Assembly: GCA_017654735.1 (NCBI GenBank)
Contig: JADPYG010000090.1
Location: forward strand, 62,001 to 126,000
DNA from: Vishniacozyma victoriae
Lineage: Eukaryota; Basidiomycota; Tremellomycetes; Tremellales; Bulleribasidiaceae
Direction: 5' to 3'
DNA length: 64,000 nucleotides
The notes beneath the pieces were generated by a model. It ran no database searches. It saw only the letters and a program-made list of their open reading frames with translations, and had not been told where the DNA came from. The first letter of the stretch is position 1, and each line of letters begins with the position of its first letter. Below, piece by piece: positions 23,802 to 39,883 of the stretch. The position numbers were made by a program, and so were the translations under genes.

Positions 23802-24531
23802 ATGCCCAACTCACCTCATCCCGACCTGAGGCTTGACGTCCCCACCCCCTCAACACCTCCATCCCAAAGAGCGCGCTCAACGTCACCATCGCGTGGAACT
23901 CCTCTTCGTGGTCCTTCAAGACCATTATCCCCTAATCCAGGTTACACAGCATCACCACGTCTAAATCAAAGTCCGAATACAAATCGCGATTCGGGATTTG
24001 AACCTATTGGGGGAGGAAGTGGGATTAGTGGAATTGGAAGGGCTATTGCCCAAAGGGTGTTGAGAGCTGTTAGGAGAGGAAATCTTCCATTCATGCTGGT
24101 CTTTGTTTCGTACGTCTTGAGTAGCCAGTTGAGAGCTGAGAACTGACGGACAGATGCGTTATTGTATTCTTCACTTCCCTGGCTGGAATTGGATATGTCG
24201 CGCCTGATGAAATTGAGACTACTGTAGCTTTCCTTCCTGGAACACCAGTATTCGACTTGGCAGGTCGTCAAGCTCTAGAAAGGCGTATGGAGGAACAGAG
24301 GGAGTTGGAGAAATCATGGGCAAAAAAGAAAAGACCTAAGGATGTACGTCTCCCTCTTCTCGTGCTGGAATATCGCTGATGGAACAGGGAGCATGGATGC
24401 AGCGGGCAAGAGACGATAAAGCTTTCAGGAGGAATAAATCAGCTGCTGCTGAGCCTAGTGCGACTATTGCGCCACTCGAGGAACTAGTCAGTTCAGAGGG
24501 TGAAGAGGTCCAGGAAGTTGTTCCTGTCTGA
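23802..24531 (+). CDS. Orphan single-pass membrane protein
   Basis: Family not recognised. The N-terminal ~90 residues are disordered, rich in Ser, Pro and Arg (SPSRGTPLRGPSRPLSPNPG), and end in a basic amphipathic stretch (IGRAIAQRVLRAVRRGNLP). One transmembrane helix follows (FMLVFVSCVIVFFTSLAGIG), then a short domain YVAPDEIETTVAFLPGTPVF, a charged helix (RRMEEQRELEKSWAKKKRPK) and an acidic tail ending EEVQEVVPV, TGA at 24529-24531. Three exons; joins FVS/CVIVFF and PKD/GAWMQ are in phase. Start chosen at ATG 23802 (MPNSPHPDLRLDVPTPS); an upstream in-frame start cannot be excluded. Basic-then-hydrophobic order suggests the N-terminus faces the cytosol. Confidence 0.7.
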
Positions 24532-24648
24532 TCGTCTATTGGAATTTAGACTTATTGTTCTCCTTTGGGATATCTGCTATTACTACTACTACTATTGCTA
24601 TCGATCCATGCATATATCATACATTATAAACCCAAAGGATGCCATCAC

Positions 24649-25508
24649 CTACATACAGATTCGGTAGGTGATATACCTTCCTGCCGTTTCACTAGCTCTC
24701 TCAATTTTCATGACCTGACCACGCTTGACTCCGTAGTATCGAGCAACTGGATCTCCAATCATGATACGTGGTAGCTGAGTCTCTTTTAGTCGGCTACTAG
24801 GTCAGTTGCGGATCTACCAGCCTCGGCAGTGTGGACGTACTACTTCTTTATCAAAGCAATCTTTTCTTCGGTCGACATGATGGAGTGTTTGGGTACGAGG
24901 AAGTGCTTGGTAATGTTGACTAATAGATCCGATTCCGAGAACTCTTCCAATCCATATTCAGTCGACATCTCTTGCAGTGTCTGTACATTAGCTTAACCCA
25001 AGCGAGCGGGGTTTCGAGCTCACCTTCCTAGCTGCCGAACCAAGCTTGTCGGGATGTACGATGATACCCCTCCTCGCTGCTGATTTATCGATAAGACCGA
25101 TGAATCTGAGGATTAACAAAAAAATCAGAAGCAACGGTAAATGATACTCACGTCTTCATAGCTGCTTTGCTGACATTCCTCTCGGCGCAGAAGTAGACGT
25201 AAACACGATCTCTATCTCCTTTATGTTCCGGTAGATCCGAAGTGAAGCACATCGACGGACGACTACGCTTATCAGTTTATCGTGCGATTCACCGACACGA
25301 GCTGCTTACTCTAAAACACCACTTGCTCCGAATTGAGCTTTGAAATCATCAAACGACATCCGCTCATATTCAGCCACCATGTACCCCTATTTCGTTAGTT
25401 ACTGCCACCGAGAACAGTCAATGTACGTACTCGATCAGAGATCATCTCCTGGATCGTACGGTGTACACGCCATAATCTCGCCAACTCCCTATCGAACTCT
25501 TGTGCCAT
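24649..25508 (-). CDS. RPB5: RNA polymerase I/II/III subunit Rpb5
   Basis: Rpb5 (ABC27) is shared by all three nuclear RNA polymerases and sits at the downstream DNA jaw. The N-terminus is [20 protein letters not shown] followed by [20 protein letters not shown]. The middle part has [20 protein letters not shown] and the assembly/linker region [17 protein letters not shown]. The conserved C-terminal domain reads [40 protein letters not shown], ending RICM with TAG at 24649-24651. About six exons with short introns. Length and motifs match the family (about 215-220 residues). Confidence 0.96.
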
Positions 25509-25983
25509 TTTGTCGGTCCAAGTCTGCTTCCTAGGCGCGGTCCTGAACTCTTTTCCGTTCTTTTCTTATCTATTACACTGAAGAGACGGTATATTGGCGG
25601 AGGGCGGGTGTGAGTCTCTGGGATAAGGTCTAACGACGGTATGAAGGGGATGGATGTATATTAATTGAATATGTCTAAGTGAGAGTCTTGAGCTTGACAG
25701 TAGTTCCGGATATTTTGCTGCCGCGCCTATCACTCGGACATTCCCCCGAATAGGCTCGTCGGTCAAGACCGAGCGCCCGCGCGTCGTGATGTATATTTCG
25801 GGCCCATCGTTATCAAGCGGTACTTGTCGCAGCTAAGCTATATCATACGCCCATACATACTAGATATTACAAAGGGGACCTAGACGGACTTTAAAACACA
25901 GCCTCAGAGTTCACAAAACTCGAAGACACCGATCAAAACGAGGCCTGTGATCTTGGTTCCTATACTGTGTTCCGACTATCTAG
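25509..25983. promoter_or_regulatory. Divergent promoter region, RPB5 / ABC transporter
   Basis: A 475-bp gap between divergent starts. No coding sequence. AGGGG words (stress-response-element core) occur near 25644 and 25872, but these are short and common. A GC-rich patch GAGCGCCCGCGCGTCGTGA lies near 25772. Confidence 0.5.
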
Positions 25984-28900
25984 ATGGACGTTTCAGCAAC
26001 ACGACCTGTCATGAAGTCCTCCCAGGATGTAAGCGTACCCCACAGTACGACTTCTGACAACATAGGAACCGATCTCCCTTATCGTAATCAACAGTGTCCA
26101 AGTCCTCGCTTCCCTCGTAGTGATAGTTACACCGATACTATTTTCGATACCACCCCTCAATTACCTTAAAAAGAGGATCCTTTCCTCCTTCTCCGACCTC
26201 GTACCATATAAATCATTGATATCAGAGGAAAAGATTACCAGGAAAGATGTATTGGAATCTAGGAAATATCAAATCGCAGCTTGGGGACAGATTGTTCTTG
26301 TGGCTGTTGGATTGAGTGGGGTAGCAATATGGAGTGCTATCTTTGGGATGAATCTGCTTGCGGCTATAGGGCATGAGAAGTCGGTCGTGGAAGTGCTGTT
26401 GTCGGCTGGCATGGTCTTCGTCTGGGTAAGTCCCTCTTGTCCGTGTGCGAATAAGCTTACACGCCAGCTGTACCTACTTGCTGTCCCACTTCATCGAGCT
26501 CCATCGACACCTCCTTGGTCGCTCGTCATCATCTATACTCTTTCTACCATCCTCGGTATCTCTCAGATCGCCATGAGATTCTATGTCAAGAGGGTCACGG
26601 GACACTACCCCGCATGGTCCACCGGTCTCTGGCTTGGACTCCAGCTGTTCCAGATCATCGCCTCGATTTCGACATTATCGATAATCGCCGGACTTCACAT
26701 GGCTCCACCAGTCGTTCTGGCTCGCATGGTACGTTTTGAACGTGGGGTGAAACTAACAATCAGCCTGTAGTGGCTCCAGATGATCTAGTGACCCTATCAT
26801 CGTGGATCACATTCACATGGATGAACAAATTTATCGCTTTTGGAAACTCGAAAGAAATGCAGCCGGAGGATTTACCCCCTTTATCCTTGACTATGCAGAC
26901 CTCGGTCATCTTTCATCGATTCAGAGATTTGTCCAGCTCGACACTACTCAGGCGGATCTTGTCGGCAAACGCTATTGATTTGGCTTTGGATGGACTCTTG
27001 ACACTTTGCAGTGTGGTGTTCAATTATGCTGGACCGTTCTTCTTGAAACGTATCTTGTGAGTTTTCACGTCGAAATCAGGACAAGACTGATGGCAGGGAC
27101 GGTTTGACTTTGGGCACCAAGGAGGCAATGTCTAGAGCATACGTTTATGCTTTCCTCGCTTTTCTAGCCTCGGTCGCAAAGGTATGTCCCTGGCAATCGA
27201 GCATAGCTGACACTAGGCATGCACAGATCTCCTGCATCTCTGGCATGGTCGAAGAGCCACGGTCAGGATCAAGTCGGAACTCACCGTCAGTCTACCCGAG
27301 CTCCCTTTGGCATAGCTGATAAAGTAGGCTGCGATTTACGACAAGGCTCTAAGGCGTAAGGACGCATCGGGTGTGATTGCAAGCAAGGAGAAGATCGAAG
27401 ATAAAAAGGATGGCGACAAAGAGGAAAAGAAGGTTAATGCGGATTCCGGCAAAATTGTCAATCTCATGGCTAGTAGGTCTCAAGATGTTTTTGATCGGGA
27501 TTTTAGCTGATAATAGGTGATACGCAAAGGTACGGCGAGGGTTGTGATGTAGGCTAACCGATAGAATCAGTAATACAGCAGCAGCCGCGTACTACATATA
27601 CGGTGCGCCGTTCGAGATCGTCGTAGCTTCTATCTTCCTCTACAAGTAAGTCGAACAAGGGTTTCAAAACGTAGCTGACTAGGCAGTATCCTAGGATGGT
27701 CCGCGTTCGCAGGTATGGTCGTCCTCCTCGTCGCCACACCGGTAAACTCGTTCATCTCAAAGCGATACATCAAGGTAAGCCACTCTTCTGGGAGCTTAAG
27801 CTGAGGTTAGATCACCCAAACTTTGATGAAAGCTCGAGACAGGCGTATCACGGTAATGACGGAATTGATTGGAGCTATACAGGTGAGTCATGCCCTTTGT
27901 CTCTTGTGATCCAGCTGACCAGATAGTTCATCAAGGTACCTACTCTTCCTAGATACCGTTGGTGATTGCTAACATCAGTTCTTTGCCTGGACTAGCCAGT
28001 GGAAAAAGAGGGCTGAAGATGCCAGAAAGGAAGAGATGAAACATCTCATCAGATGTAGGTCTACTTTATTACCGATCAATGGCCTGCTGACTGGCAGCTA
28101 TGATCAACAGCGTCTTCTTTTCCTTACTCTGGAACGTTGCCCCTCTTTTGGTCACGTTGGTCGCGTTCTACAGGCAAGTCCTCTGTCAACTTCCGGAGGC
28201 ACTATCCTGACTCTTAGTTTCATCTTTATCGCACAGCGAGAATTGACTGTCTCTGTTGCTTTCACCGCTATATCACTATTCTCCATGGTCAGACAACCTT
28301 TGAACGTGATTCCTACTTTCGTGAGTTTCGTTTCATCCGAGCCGAGTAAGACTTATACAAGGCCGTCTTTATCCTTCAAGCACATGTATCGGTGAAGCGA
28401 ATCGAGGATTACCTTCAGGAAGATGAGGGTACGTTCAAACTTTAGGACCAGGCTGATTCTAGTCCCCGACTGGGTTTCATCACTCAAGCGTAAACCCGAG
28501 ACCGAGAGTGAATCTAGAAAGATTGGATTCACCAAAGCCACTCTACAGTGGAATACAGGCAAACAAGCTGAAACCAAATCAACCGACAAACCCCAGGATA
28601 AGCCAATGACAAAAATCAAACGAGCTTTCTTTGGTCGACCTTCACCCGATGCCGCTTCAACTGAGGGTAGCGATACTACCGCTGTCGAATCTACTCCGGA
28701 ACCAGTATTCCAGCTTGCCGATTTAAATGTCGATTTCCCTACTGGTAAACTTAGTGTCGTCTCTGGTCCTACTGGATCTGGAAAGACTGCCGTTCTCACC
28801 GGTTTACTTGGAGAAATGGAATTGATCGAAGGTCATTCGTACCTACCTAAGCAACCTACCCAAGTCGATCCGCAGACCGGTTTACGAAATAGTGTGGCGT

Positions 28901-31900
28901 ATGCTGCTCAAACTCCTTGGTTACAACAGAAGAGTATCAAGGATAATATCTTGTTTGGCGAGGAATTTGATGAGAAGCGATACGAGGATACTCTTGATGT
29001 CTGTGCTCTGGTGCCGGATTTGGATATATTGGAAGATGGCGATCAGACCGAGATTGGAGCCAAGGGTGTAAGTGCGCCCAGTCCTGGTGGGAATTGATAC
29101 TAATGACAGGTTTCTCTCAGTGGTGGACAGAAAGCTCGAGTTGCTCTTGCTCGTGCAGTATACTCTTACACCCAACATGTGCTTCTTGATGATCCACTCG
29201 CCGCTGTTGATTCCCATACCGCTAAGCATCTCGTCGACAAGTGTCTTCGTGGTCCACTCATGAAGGGCCGTACTATCGTCCGTCATTCCATTCGACGCCA
29301 TATTTCAGCTAACAATCAGATCTTGGTCTCACATCATGTGGAACTACTTCTGCCTATTACCGACTACATTGTCCGAATACTTGACGGTCGGATAGATGCC
29401 CAGGGAACGCCGGCTGAACTGCGGGAATCTGGAGCTCTAGACGGGTTGATTGCTATTGAAGGAGCCGAGGTGGCAGCTGAAGAACCTGTCGTTGCTAGCA
29501 GCTCGCAGGATAAGGAAGTCGCTGTCGTTGACGACGCTGAAGCCGCTAAGAAGGATAAAAAGAAGGGACCGGGAAAGAAACTTGTTCAAGGTGCGTCTAG
29601 CGATATGGGCGTTTGCTGACAATAGATGAAGAGAGACCGATTGGAAATGTCAAGTGGCAGACTTATAAGCTTTACATCGTTGCTGCTACTTATTTGACTT
29701 GGGCTTTGACGCTGCTTATGATGAGTGAGTGTATCGATCTGGTGATCGCTGACGATAGTCTTTGGACAGCTGTTTACTGTTGGAGAACGATACTGGCTTA
29801 AAGTCTGGGGAGAAGGTATGGGCACATGCGTTGTGTGGTGGAAATAGCTGATAAGTAGCATACACGACCTCGTTCACACCCTCTGTGTCTAGCGTCCACC
29901 CACTCAACTGGGTCCATCCTCAGCATTACAGTCACTCGGAATTCTCGACAAACCAGCACGTCTTCCACCGCCTGCATTTCCCTGTCTCTGCCAATACTAC
30001 CGAGCCAGCGGTCAGCGCTTCGGGCGTCTTATCCGACCTACCTTCTGCAACCGTCCACCCTGGATTCTACTTGGCCGTATACGCTTTGATTGTTCTTGGC
30101 GACGCTATCCTCGGATCTCTTGCTAGTGCCGTTGGATCATGGGGATCGTATCGCGCTGCAGTCACTATTCATGATCGATTACTCGGTACCGTCCTCAAAT
30201 CGACTGTACGATTCTTTGACGTCACACCACTTGGACGAATCATTAATCGATTCTCGAAAGATATCGAAACGATCGACGGAAGTCTCAATAGTTCACTCAT
30301 GACCGTCATTGTCTATGTCGCCAATTTGTTCGTCGCAGTCGCTGTGGTGGCTGCTATCGTCCCCTGGTTCCTTTTACCCGCAGCGATTATCTCGTTCCTC
30401 TACTATCAGTACACCCTCCTCTACCTCCGAGCAGGCCGAAGTGTTCGTCGACTCGAAGCTACCCTTCGATCACCCATCTTTTCTGGTTTCTCCGAGGTGC
30501 TCGATGGTGTCGTATCCGTCCGAGCTTTCGGTGTTGAAGAGCGATTCTTTAAAACCCTGTGCGAACAGGTCGACAAGACTCAAGCCGCATCCTACTATTA
30601 TTGGATGATGAATCGATGGCTCTTGATTCGATTCGATTCCCTTGGCGCCCTCTCTGTATTCCTGACTACCCTCTTCGCACTCTCTGGAGCCGTTAAACCC
30701 GGATCAGCAGGAATGGCCATCATATCCGCTCAATCATTCGTCATGGCTTGTTATTGGGTATCGAGATTCTGGGGACAACTCGAAATGGATTTCAACGCAG
30801 TGGAACGTGTAGAAGAATACCTCCATCTACCACAAGAACCACCTTCAACCACTTCAAATGCTCCACCAGCTTATTGGCCTTCTACCAGTAGTGGATCTGA
30901 TTTCTTACGGGTGGAGGAATTGGAGATTAAGTATGCGCCTGATTTACCTTCTGTCTTTAAAGGGTCTTTTAGTATTGCTGCGGGAGAAAAGATTGGGTTG
31001 ATTGGAAGAACTGGAAGTGGGAAAAGTACACTTGCTATGAGTATGTTGAGGTTTTCGGAACCTGCCGGTGGAAGGATTGTGCTGGATGGGATCGATATTA
31101 CGTCCATTGGGGTTGATGACTTGGTAGGTCCCTTCCTCTTTACACTGTGACAAAGCTGATGAACAGCGATCTAGGATCACTTATATTCCTCAAGGTATGC
31201 TGATCATGTCCAATGGTGAATCAGGCTGACAAACAGATGCGGTCCTATTCTCAGGAACTGTCAGGGAGAACCTCGACCCATTCAACGAGCATTCCGACGA
31301 TGAACTTCTCGATGCCCTCTCACGAGTCAACCTCGGTCCACGAGAAGCACCCTCAGCAGTCACTTCTCGTGCACCATCCCGTGTACCTTCCAAAACTCGT
31401 CTTTCCCAACTAGCGAAGGAAGAAGCAGAGACTAATCGGGATGGAGCTGCTTCTCCTGCGCCAAGTAGTACGAATACCGGCAATGGGAAGATGACGGTAA
31501 CTCTCACGACGGAGGTTTCTTCGGGAGGAGCGAATTTCTCACAGGGTCAGAGGCAGTTGGTAGCCATGGCCAGGGCTCTTTTGAGGCGGTCCAATCTCAT
31601 TGTGAGTTTCCACTCGTTTCAAGAAAGAGACTGATGATAGATCATGGATGAAGCTACCGCTTCGGTAGATTTCGCAACGGATGAAGCTATTCAATCGGCT
31701 ATTCGATCCGAATTCAAGTCGTCCACTCTCCTTACTATTGCCCACAGGCTGTCTTCTGTCATTGATTATGATCGATTACTAGTTCTGTCCGATGGCAAAG
31801 TGGCCGAATTTGATACTCCAATTGTATGTCACCATATACATCTCCTACGTCCTTGACTCCGAGAGATCGTAGTGATGGAACGAGCTGATATTAGAATCTC

Positions 31901-32020
31901 TTGCGTAAGGAAGGATCACTCTTCAAATCACTTTGTGAAAAGAGTGGAAAGTATCGGGAATTGTTCCGGGCTGCGGAGAAGAAAGAGGGTGTATCAGCAC
32001 CACCTTCTTATCAGGCTTAG
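25984..32020 (+). CDS. Full-length ABCC (MRP-type) ABC transporter
   Basis: An ATP-driven membrane exporter of the multidrug-resistance-associated/vacuolar conjugate pump family (yeast relatives Ybt1, Vmr1, Bpt1). Order: N-terminal TM segments ([37 protein letters not shown]), first TM domain with [23 protein letters not shown]1, linker, second TM domain, NBD2. NBD1: Walker A GPTGSGKT, signature [16 protein letters not shown], Walker [14 protein letters not shown]-loop LVSHH. NBD2: [39 protein letters not shown]. As usual in ABCC proteins, NBD1 has Asp where the catalytic Glu would be. About 17 short introns. Exon 1 reads [15 protein letters not shown] and joins in phase to EPISLIVI, supporting ATG at 25984; TAG at 32018-32020. 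The N-terminal extra TM domain suggests vacuolar placement (inference). Substrate unknown. Confidence 0.93.
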
Positions 32021-32034
32021 TCTGATTCGAGGGA

Positions 32035-32056
32035 GTCTAGACATATTCAAGTCTAG
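32035..32056 (+). other. Hairpin in the ABC transporter 3' UTR
   Basis: TCTAGAC and GTCTAGA form a perfect 7-bp stem around an 8-nt loop, starting 14 nt after the stop codon. Confidence 0.6.
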
Positions 32057-32210
32057 ATAGAAAACGGTAGATAGTGATTCGTGATGATATGCATTGATAT
32101 GCTTGATGATACAATATGTTCAAATCACAAGAAGCCCCATGTTGCTGCGCAAATGAGTGTATGAATACAGAATACAGCTCTCGCCTAGCCACCACTCGAC
32201 GACACTTGGG

Positions 32211-33143
32211 CTACGACTCCAAATCCCCTCCTCGTAACGTATATTCATCTTCCGCCCCCTCTGCCCATACCTCCTCATCCTCCCCAAATTCATCTATCCG
32301 TTCCCCAGTGCCCCTAGCCGTATGTCCACCAGTCCCCATCCTGTCATCATCACCCTCATACTCCCCATCATCAAATCCAAATATGCCTTCATCTTCCTCT
32401 CCTTCTTCAATATCGGCATCACCTTTGTACGACATGAAATTGTTCATTCTTGCTAATGCTTGTGCGCGGGCATTTTCGTCGAGGGGGTCGTAGGTCTTTT
32501 CTTTCTTTTTCGCTAGAGAGAGGTGGGTGAAGGAGTCTAGAGTTTGAGTTGTATAGTCTCTGTTTCCTAGTGCCAGTGTTTGTTCGATTGGACTATTTGT
32601 CAGCAAATTTAACGTGAAGATCTGAGAAGAACAGCAGGAGATGGAGACATACAGTAATATAGCCCCCGGGGGTAGATCCGATTCACCCTGCCTAATCAAG
32701 TCTAAAGCTCTTTGTTTACCACTCCGGCTTCCACCGGGTGTCCCACTCCCCCTCCTACCCATACTAGTAGTAGGACTCAATGGACTACTTCCAAGCTCCA
32801 CCTTCATCTCCATAGGTTCTTCCTTGACATCAACACTCATAGCTCCCATTTCGCTAGCCAACAATTCCGCTTCTCTAGCAAGTAATCCTTCGCGTACACT
32901 TTCCAATTTAGCTCGGACAGGATCATGAGGTATCCTAGGCCTCGAGGGTCCGGCCATATGTTGATTCAACACTGATGCGGATGAAGGGGATGTGGACGGT
33001 GTAAGGAGGGTTGAAGATAAGACTCGGGCATTACGTGTTAATCTATCCCGAACCTCGGCGAGGGTCAAGTTTGCGAATTCATCGGATGGATTTGGGTTTG
33101 GGGACGATGGTATGGAATTTCGGGGACGGCGAATAGGGACCAT
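32211..33143 (-). CDS. Orphan acidic protein with helical N-terminus
   Basis: Family not recognised. About 290 residues after splicing. N-terminus MVPIRRPRNSIPSSPNPNPS, then helices NLTLAEVRDRLTRNARVLSS and PHDPVRAKLESVREGLLARE that could form a coiled coil, a basic Ser/Gly linker (GRRGSGTPGGSRSGKQR), then PIEQTLALGNRDYTTQTLDS, FTHLSLAKKKEKTYDPLDEN and a highly acidic C-terminus. One 60-nt intron (GTATGT donor, GCTGAC branch, TAG acceptor, about 32594-32653) is a multiple of three and has no in-frame stop, so the unspliced message is also open. ATG at 33143 is followed by a sensible N-terminus; stop at 32211-32213. A chromatin or kinetochore accessory role would be a guess. Confidence 0.75.
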   Translation of the reverse strand: MVPIRRPRNSIPSSPNPNPSDEFANLTLAEVRDRLTRNARVLSSTLLTPSTSPSSASVLNQHMAGPSRPRIPHDPVRAKLESVREGLLAREAELLASEMGAMSVDVKEEPMEMKVELGSSPLSPTTSMGRRGSGTPGGSRSGKQRALDLIRQGESDLPPGAILLYVSISCCSSQIFTLNLLTNSPIEQTLALGNRDYTTQTLDSFTHLSLAKKKEKTYDPLDENARAQALARMNNFMSYKGDADIEEGEEDEGIFGFDDGEYEGDDDRMGTGGHTARGTGERIDEFGEDEEVWAEGAEDEYTLRGGDLES

Positions 33144-33302
33144 AGTTGTGTTGAGTTGGAAAGTGTGATTGATGGGGCAGGGTGGGGGTTGTGAGACATG
33201 TTCATGGACCAGCTTAAGTAGGTTCAACTGGCTCAGGCACTGTGCGACTAAACTATAGGCACCTGAAGATTAGCCGGCGGGACATGAGGCAACTGAGGGA
33301 AG

Positions 33303-33308
33303 ACGCGT
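33303..33308. promoter_or_regulatory. ACGCGT (MCB-like) in the MSH2 promoter
   Basis: A perfect MluI cell-cycle box core about 90 bp upstream of the MSH2 start. In other fungi this element binds MBF and drives G1/S expression of replication and repair genes. The same 6-mer occurs elsewhere in the window, including inside introns, so the call rests on position and on the nature of the gene. Confidence 0.4.
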
Positions 33309-33397
33309 CGCGATGGTAGTGATTTTACTTTCCTTTCCTACTCCAATAGTGATACACATCAACCTGCGAGCACTTTAACTCAAACTCAACCTACAAG

Positions 33398-37651
<4,254 letters not shown>

Positions 37652-38309
37652 AAGACCGAAGGTCGATCAGTGTCATTAAGGTCGGGCGAAGGTTGGGGAT
37701 TAGTTATCAGTTGTATATAGCATCATCCTTATTATGTATCCTCATGGTCGCATCATATCATGCGGACCCTGTTTTGTCGTGGTCAGTGCATAATAGGCTC
37801 ACGCATTGACAATGCTTCGTTATGCTCGTTTGTATACACAACCAAACAACATCGGCATCTATGTTCTATATCCTGCCGTCATGACTCCAGTTGAGCTACG
37901 GCGATCTACTATCCCTAGGGGCTCTATTATCCTATTACACCCCATCCCTGTGCTACCTGTAAATCAACTGCGTAACTGCGAATCCCCCTGTTTACTTCCT
38001 TTGTTACAGCTAGAGCCCCCTTTACATAACGTTGTATTCCCTTGATTACCCTTGAAAGAGCACAGCTTGACCCTATTCCATACCTCCACTTTCGCGACAA
38101 TTAGTTCTATTTTGGGACATGGATCTATTCTAAGGCATTGTTGTTTCTCTCTCTACGAGAGTCAGACAAATACGATCCTGCCCTGCCTTTACGTAGCATC
38201 TACATACATACTTATACATCCTACTCTACTTCATTCACTCACTCTACATTACACTCGCCACTCTTTACTTCATTACCCACGATCACACATCACTTTTAAT
38301 TCATATACA
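37652..38309. other. Intergenic, MSH2 3' side and mannoprotein promoter
   Basis: No gene is supported. From about 38190 to 38290 the plus strand is rich in C, T and A without G, a typical leader for a strongly expressed gene in these yeasts, leading to the mannoprotein ATG. Confidence 0.55.
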
Positions 38310-39883
38310 ATGTTGAACATCATCCTATCCGCCGCACTCATGGCTGGCTCCGTAAGTCCACATCCTTCAGCTTGGACCTTTTATTTTCCTTTCTTCATCG
38401 AATCGATGGATGTACATGGACATACACTGATAATCAGGCCCAGGCCCAGGTCACCGCCTCTGGTACTATGGGTACAACCAACCCTCCCCAAGCTACCATG
38501 GGTACTTCCATTAACCAAACTTCCGACTCTAGGTTATTGTCCGTCAACTCGATCGATGATTTGTGAGTCTTTCATTCTTCTCTGCTTCCTCGTCTCCATT
38601 GTTCTAGCCGCGTCAAAACCTTCTTGGGATTGAAATAGAAAGGATCAATCTTGATCCACATTCTACACTCCTTTCACCGCTTCTTCAAACATACTGCGGA
38701 GCTAATTCTCCTAGCTGTATTTTCGCCCCACCAGAGCCCAACTCGGTTATTGGAAACACTGAAGAGATCGAGGTTGCATGGTGTGTCCGTAAGTCTGTCT
38801 CTGCTCTCGCACGTGAAAGGATTTAACATGCAGAACCCCGAAACAACGCTCGAGTTATCCCCGATGGTGTCCTCCAAGCTGTCCACTTTGTCAAGACCCC
38901 CTTATACGTCCAGGTCCAGGGGTAAGTGTTACGATATCAAGATTGGATGAAAAGAGCTAATATCAGATGGGGAGACTTTACCAAGATGAACGTTGCCGAG
39001 GGTGATATGGGTGGAGAACTTGATCCTCACGGTGCTACTGGAAACGGTAACCCCGTTGGTGGAAATGTTACCTCCAACATCACCGGAGAGGATGTTCACT
39101 ACGAAGAGTGGATGAAGTGAGTCCCCCCTTCTCACTGGCCATTGTGATAGTGACTGACAATCAGCTACATGGCCGCCAACCAGTTCTGTATCCGAGTCTG
39201 CACTGCCGAGAACAGCACCTACTCTGCTGCTCTTGAATGTCAGCACACTCTTGACGAGATGGGTTGTCAATGGGTCATGCCCGGAGAGTGAGTCCTCTCA
39301 TGTGCTAAGAGTGAAATGTAGCTAACTCGCTAGCTACACCAACAACTCGTTCACTTCGTGTGAGGCCGACGCAGCCTACCCCCCAGGAATCTTCCCATTG
39401 ACTAATGGATCCACCTCTACTTTCGCCCAGCGATACACTGGTACATACACTGGTGATGGAGGATCCATCGGTACTTTCACTGTCGGCCAAACCGTTACTC
39501 CCCAAACCCCAGCTTCCACCCCCGCATCATCCATGTGTACCACCTACACCTCTGTCGGAAACGGTATCGCCCTAGCTTCCCTCGGTATGTCTGGTACCAT
39601 CGCCACTGTCTCCGGATCAGGCGCTACTGGTGAAGCCGCCGCCTCCGCCTCTGCCACTTCCATGTCTGGATCCATGTCTGGCATGTCAATGTCTTCAGGA
39701 ACCGCACGAATGTCTGGATCTCAATCAGCTGGCGCATCTGGTCAATCCGCAGGATCAGGTTCATCAGCATCTACTACCCCCAACTCTGCCTCTTCTGTTG
39801 GTGGAGTCGCTTTCGGTCCCGCTGTCGTCGGTGTCGTCAGTTTCGCAGCTATGCTTGCTGGTGTCGGAGCTGTCATGCTTTAA
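38310..39883 (+). CDS. Secreted GPI-type mannoprotein, MP88/macrophage-activating-glycoprotein family
   Basis: A cell-surface glycoprotein of the family known in Cryptococcus as MP88. Exon 1 gives a signal peptide (MLNIILSAALMAGS/AQAQVT). The conserved ectodomain reads FCIFAPPEPNSVIGNTEEIE, VAWCVQPRNNARVIPDGVLQ, AVHFVKTPLYVQVQG, GELDPHGATGNGNPVGGNV, NQFCIRVCTAENSTY and CQHTLDEMGCQWVMPG, with paired cysteines and N-glycosylation sequons (NVT, NIT, NST, NGS). A long Ser/Thr/Gly region, probably O-mannosylated, follows, and then a hydrophobic C-terminus (FGPAVVGVVSFAAMLAGVGA, VML) suited to GPI attachment. Seven short-intron exons; TAA at 39881-39883. Membrane or wall anchoring follows from the two terminal signals. 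Specific function of the family is not settled. Confidence 0.9.
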
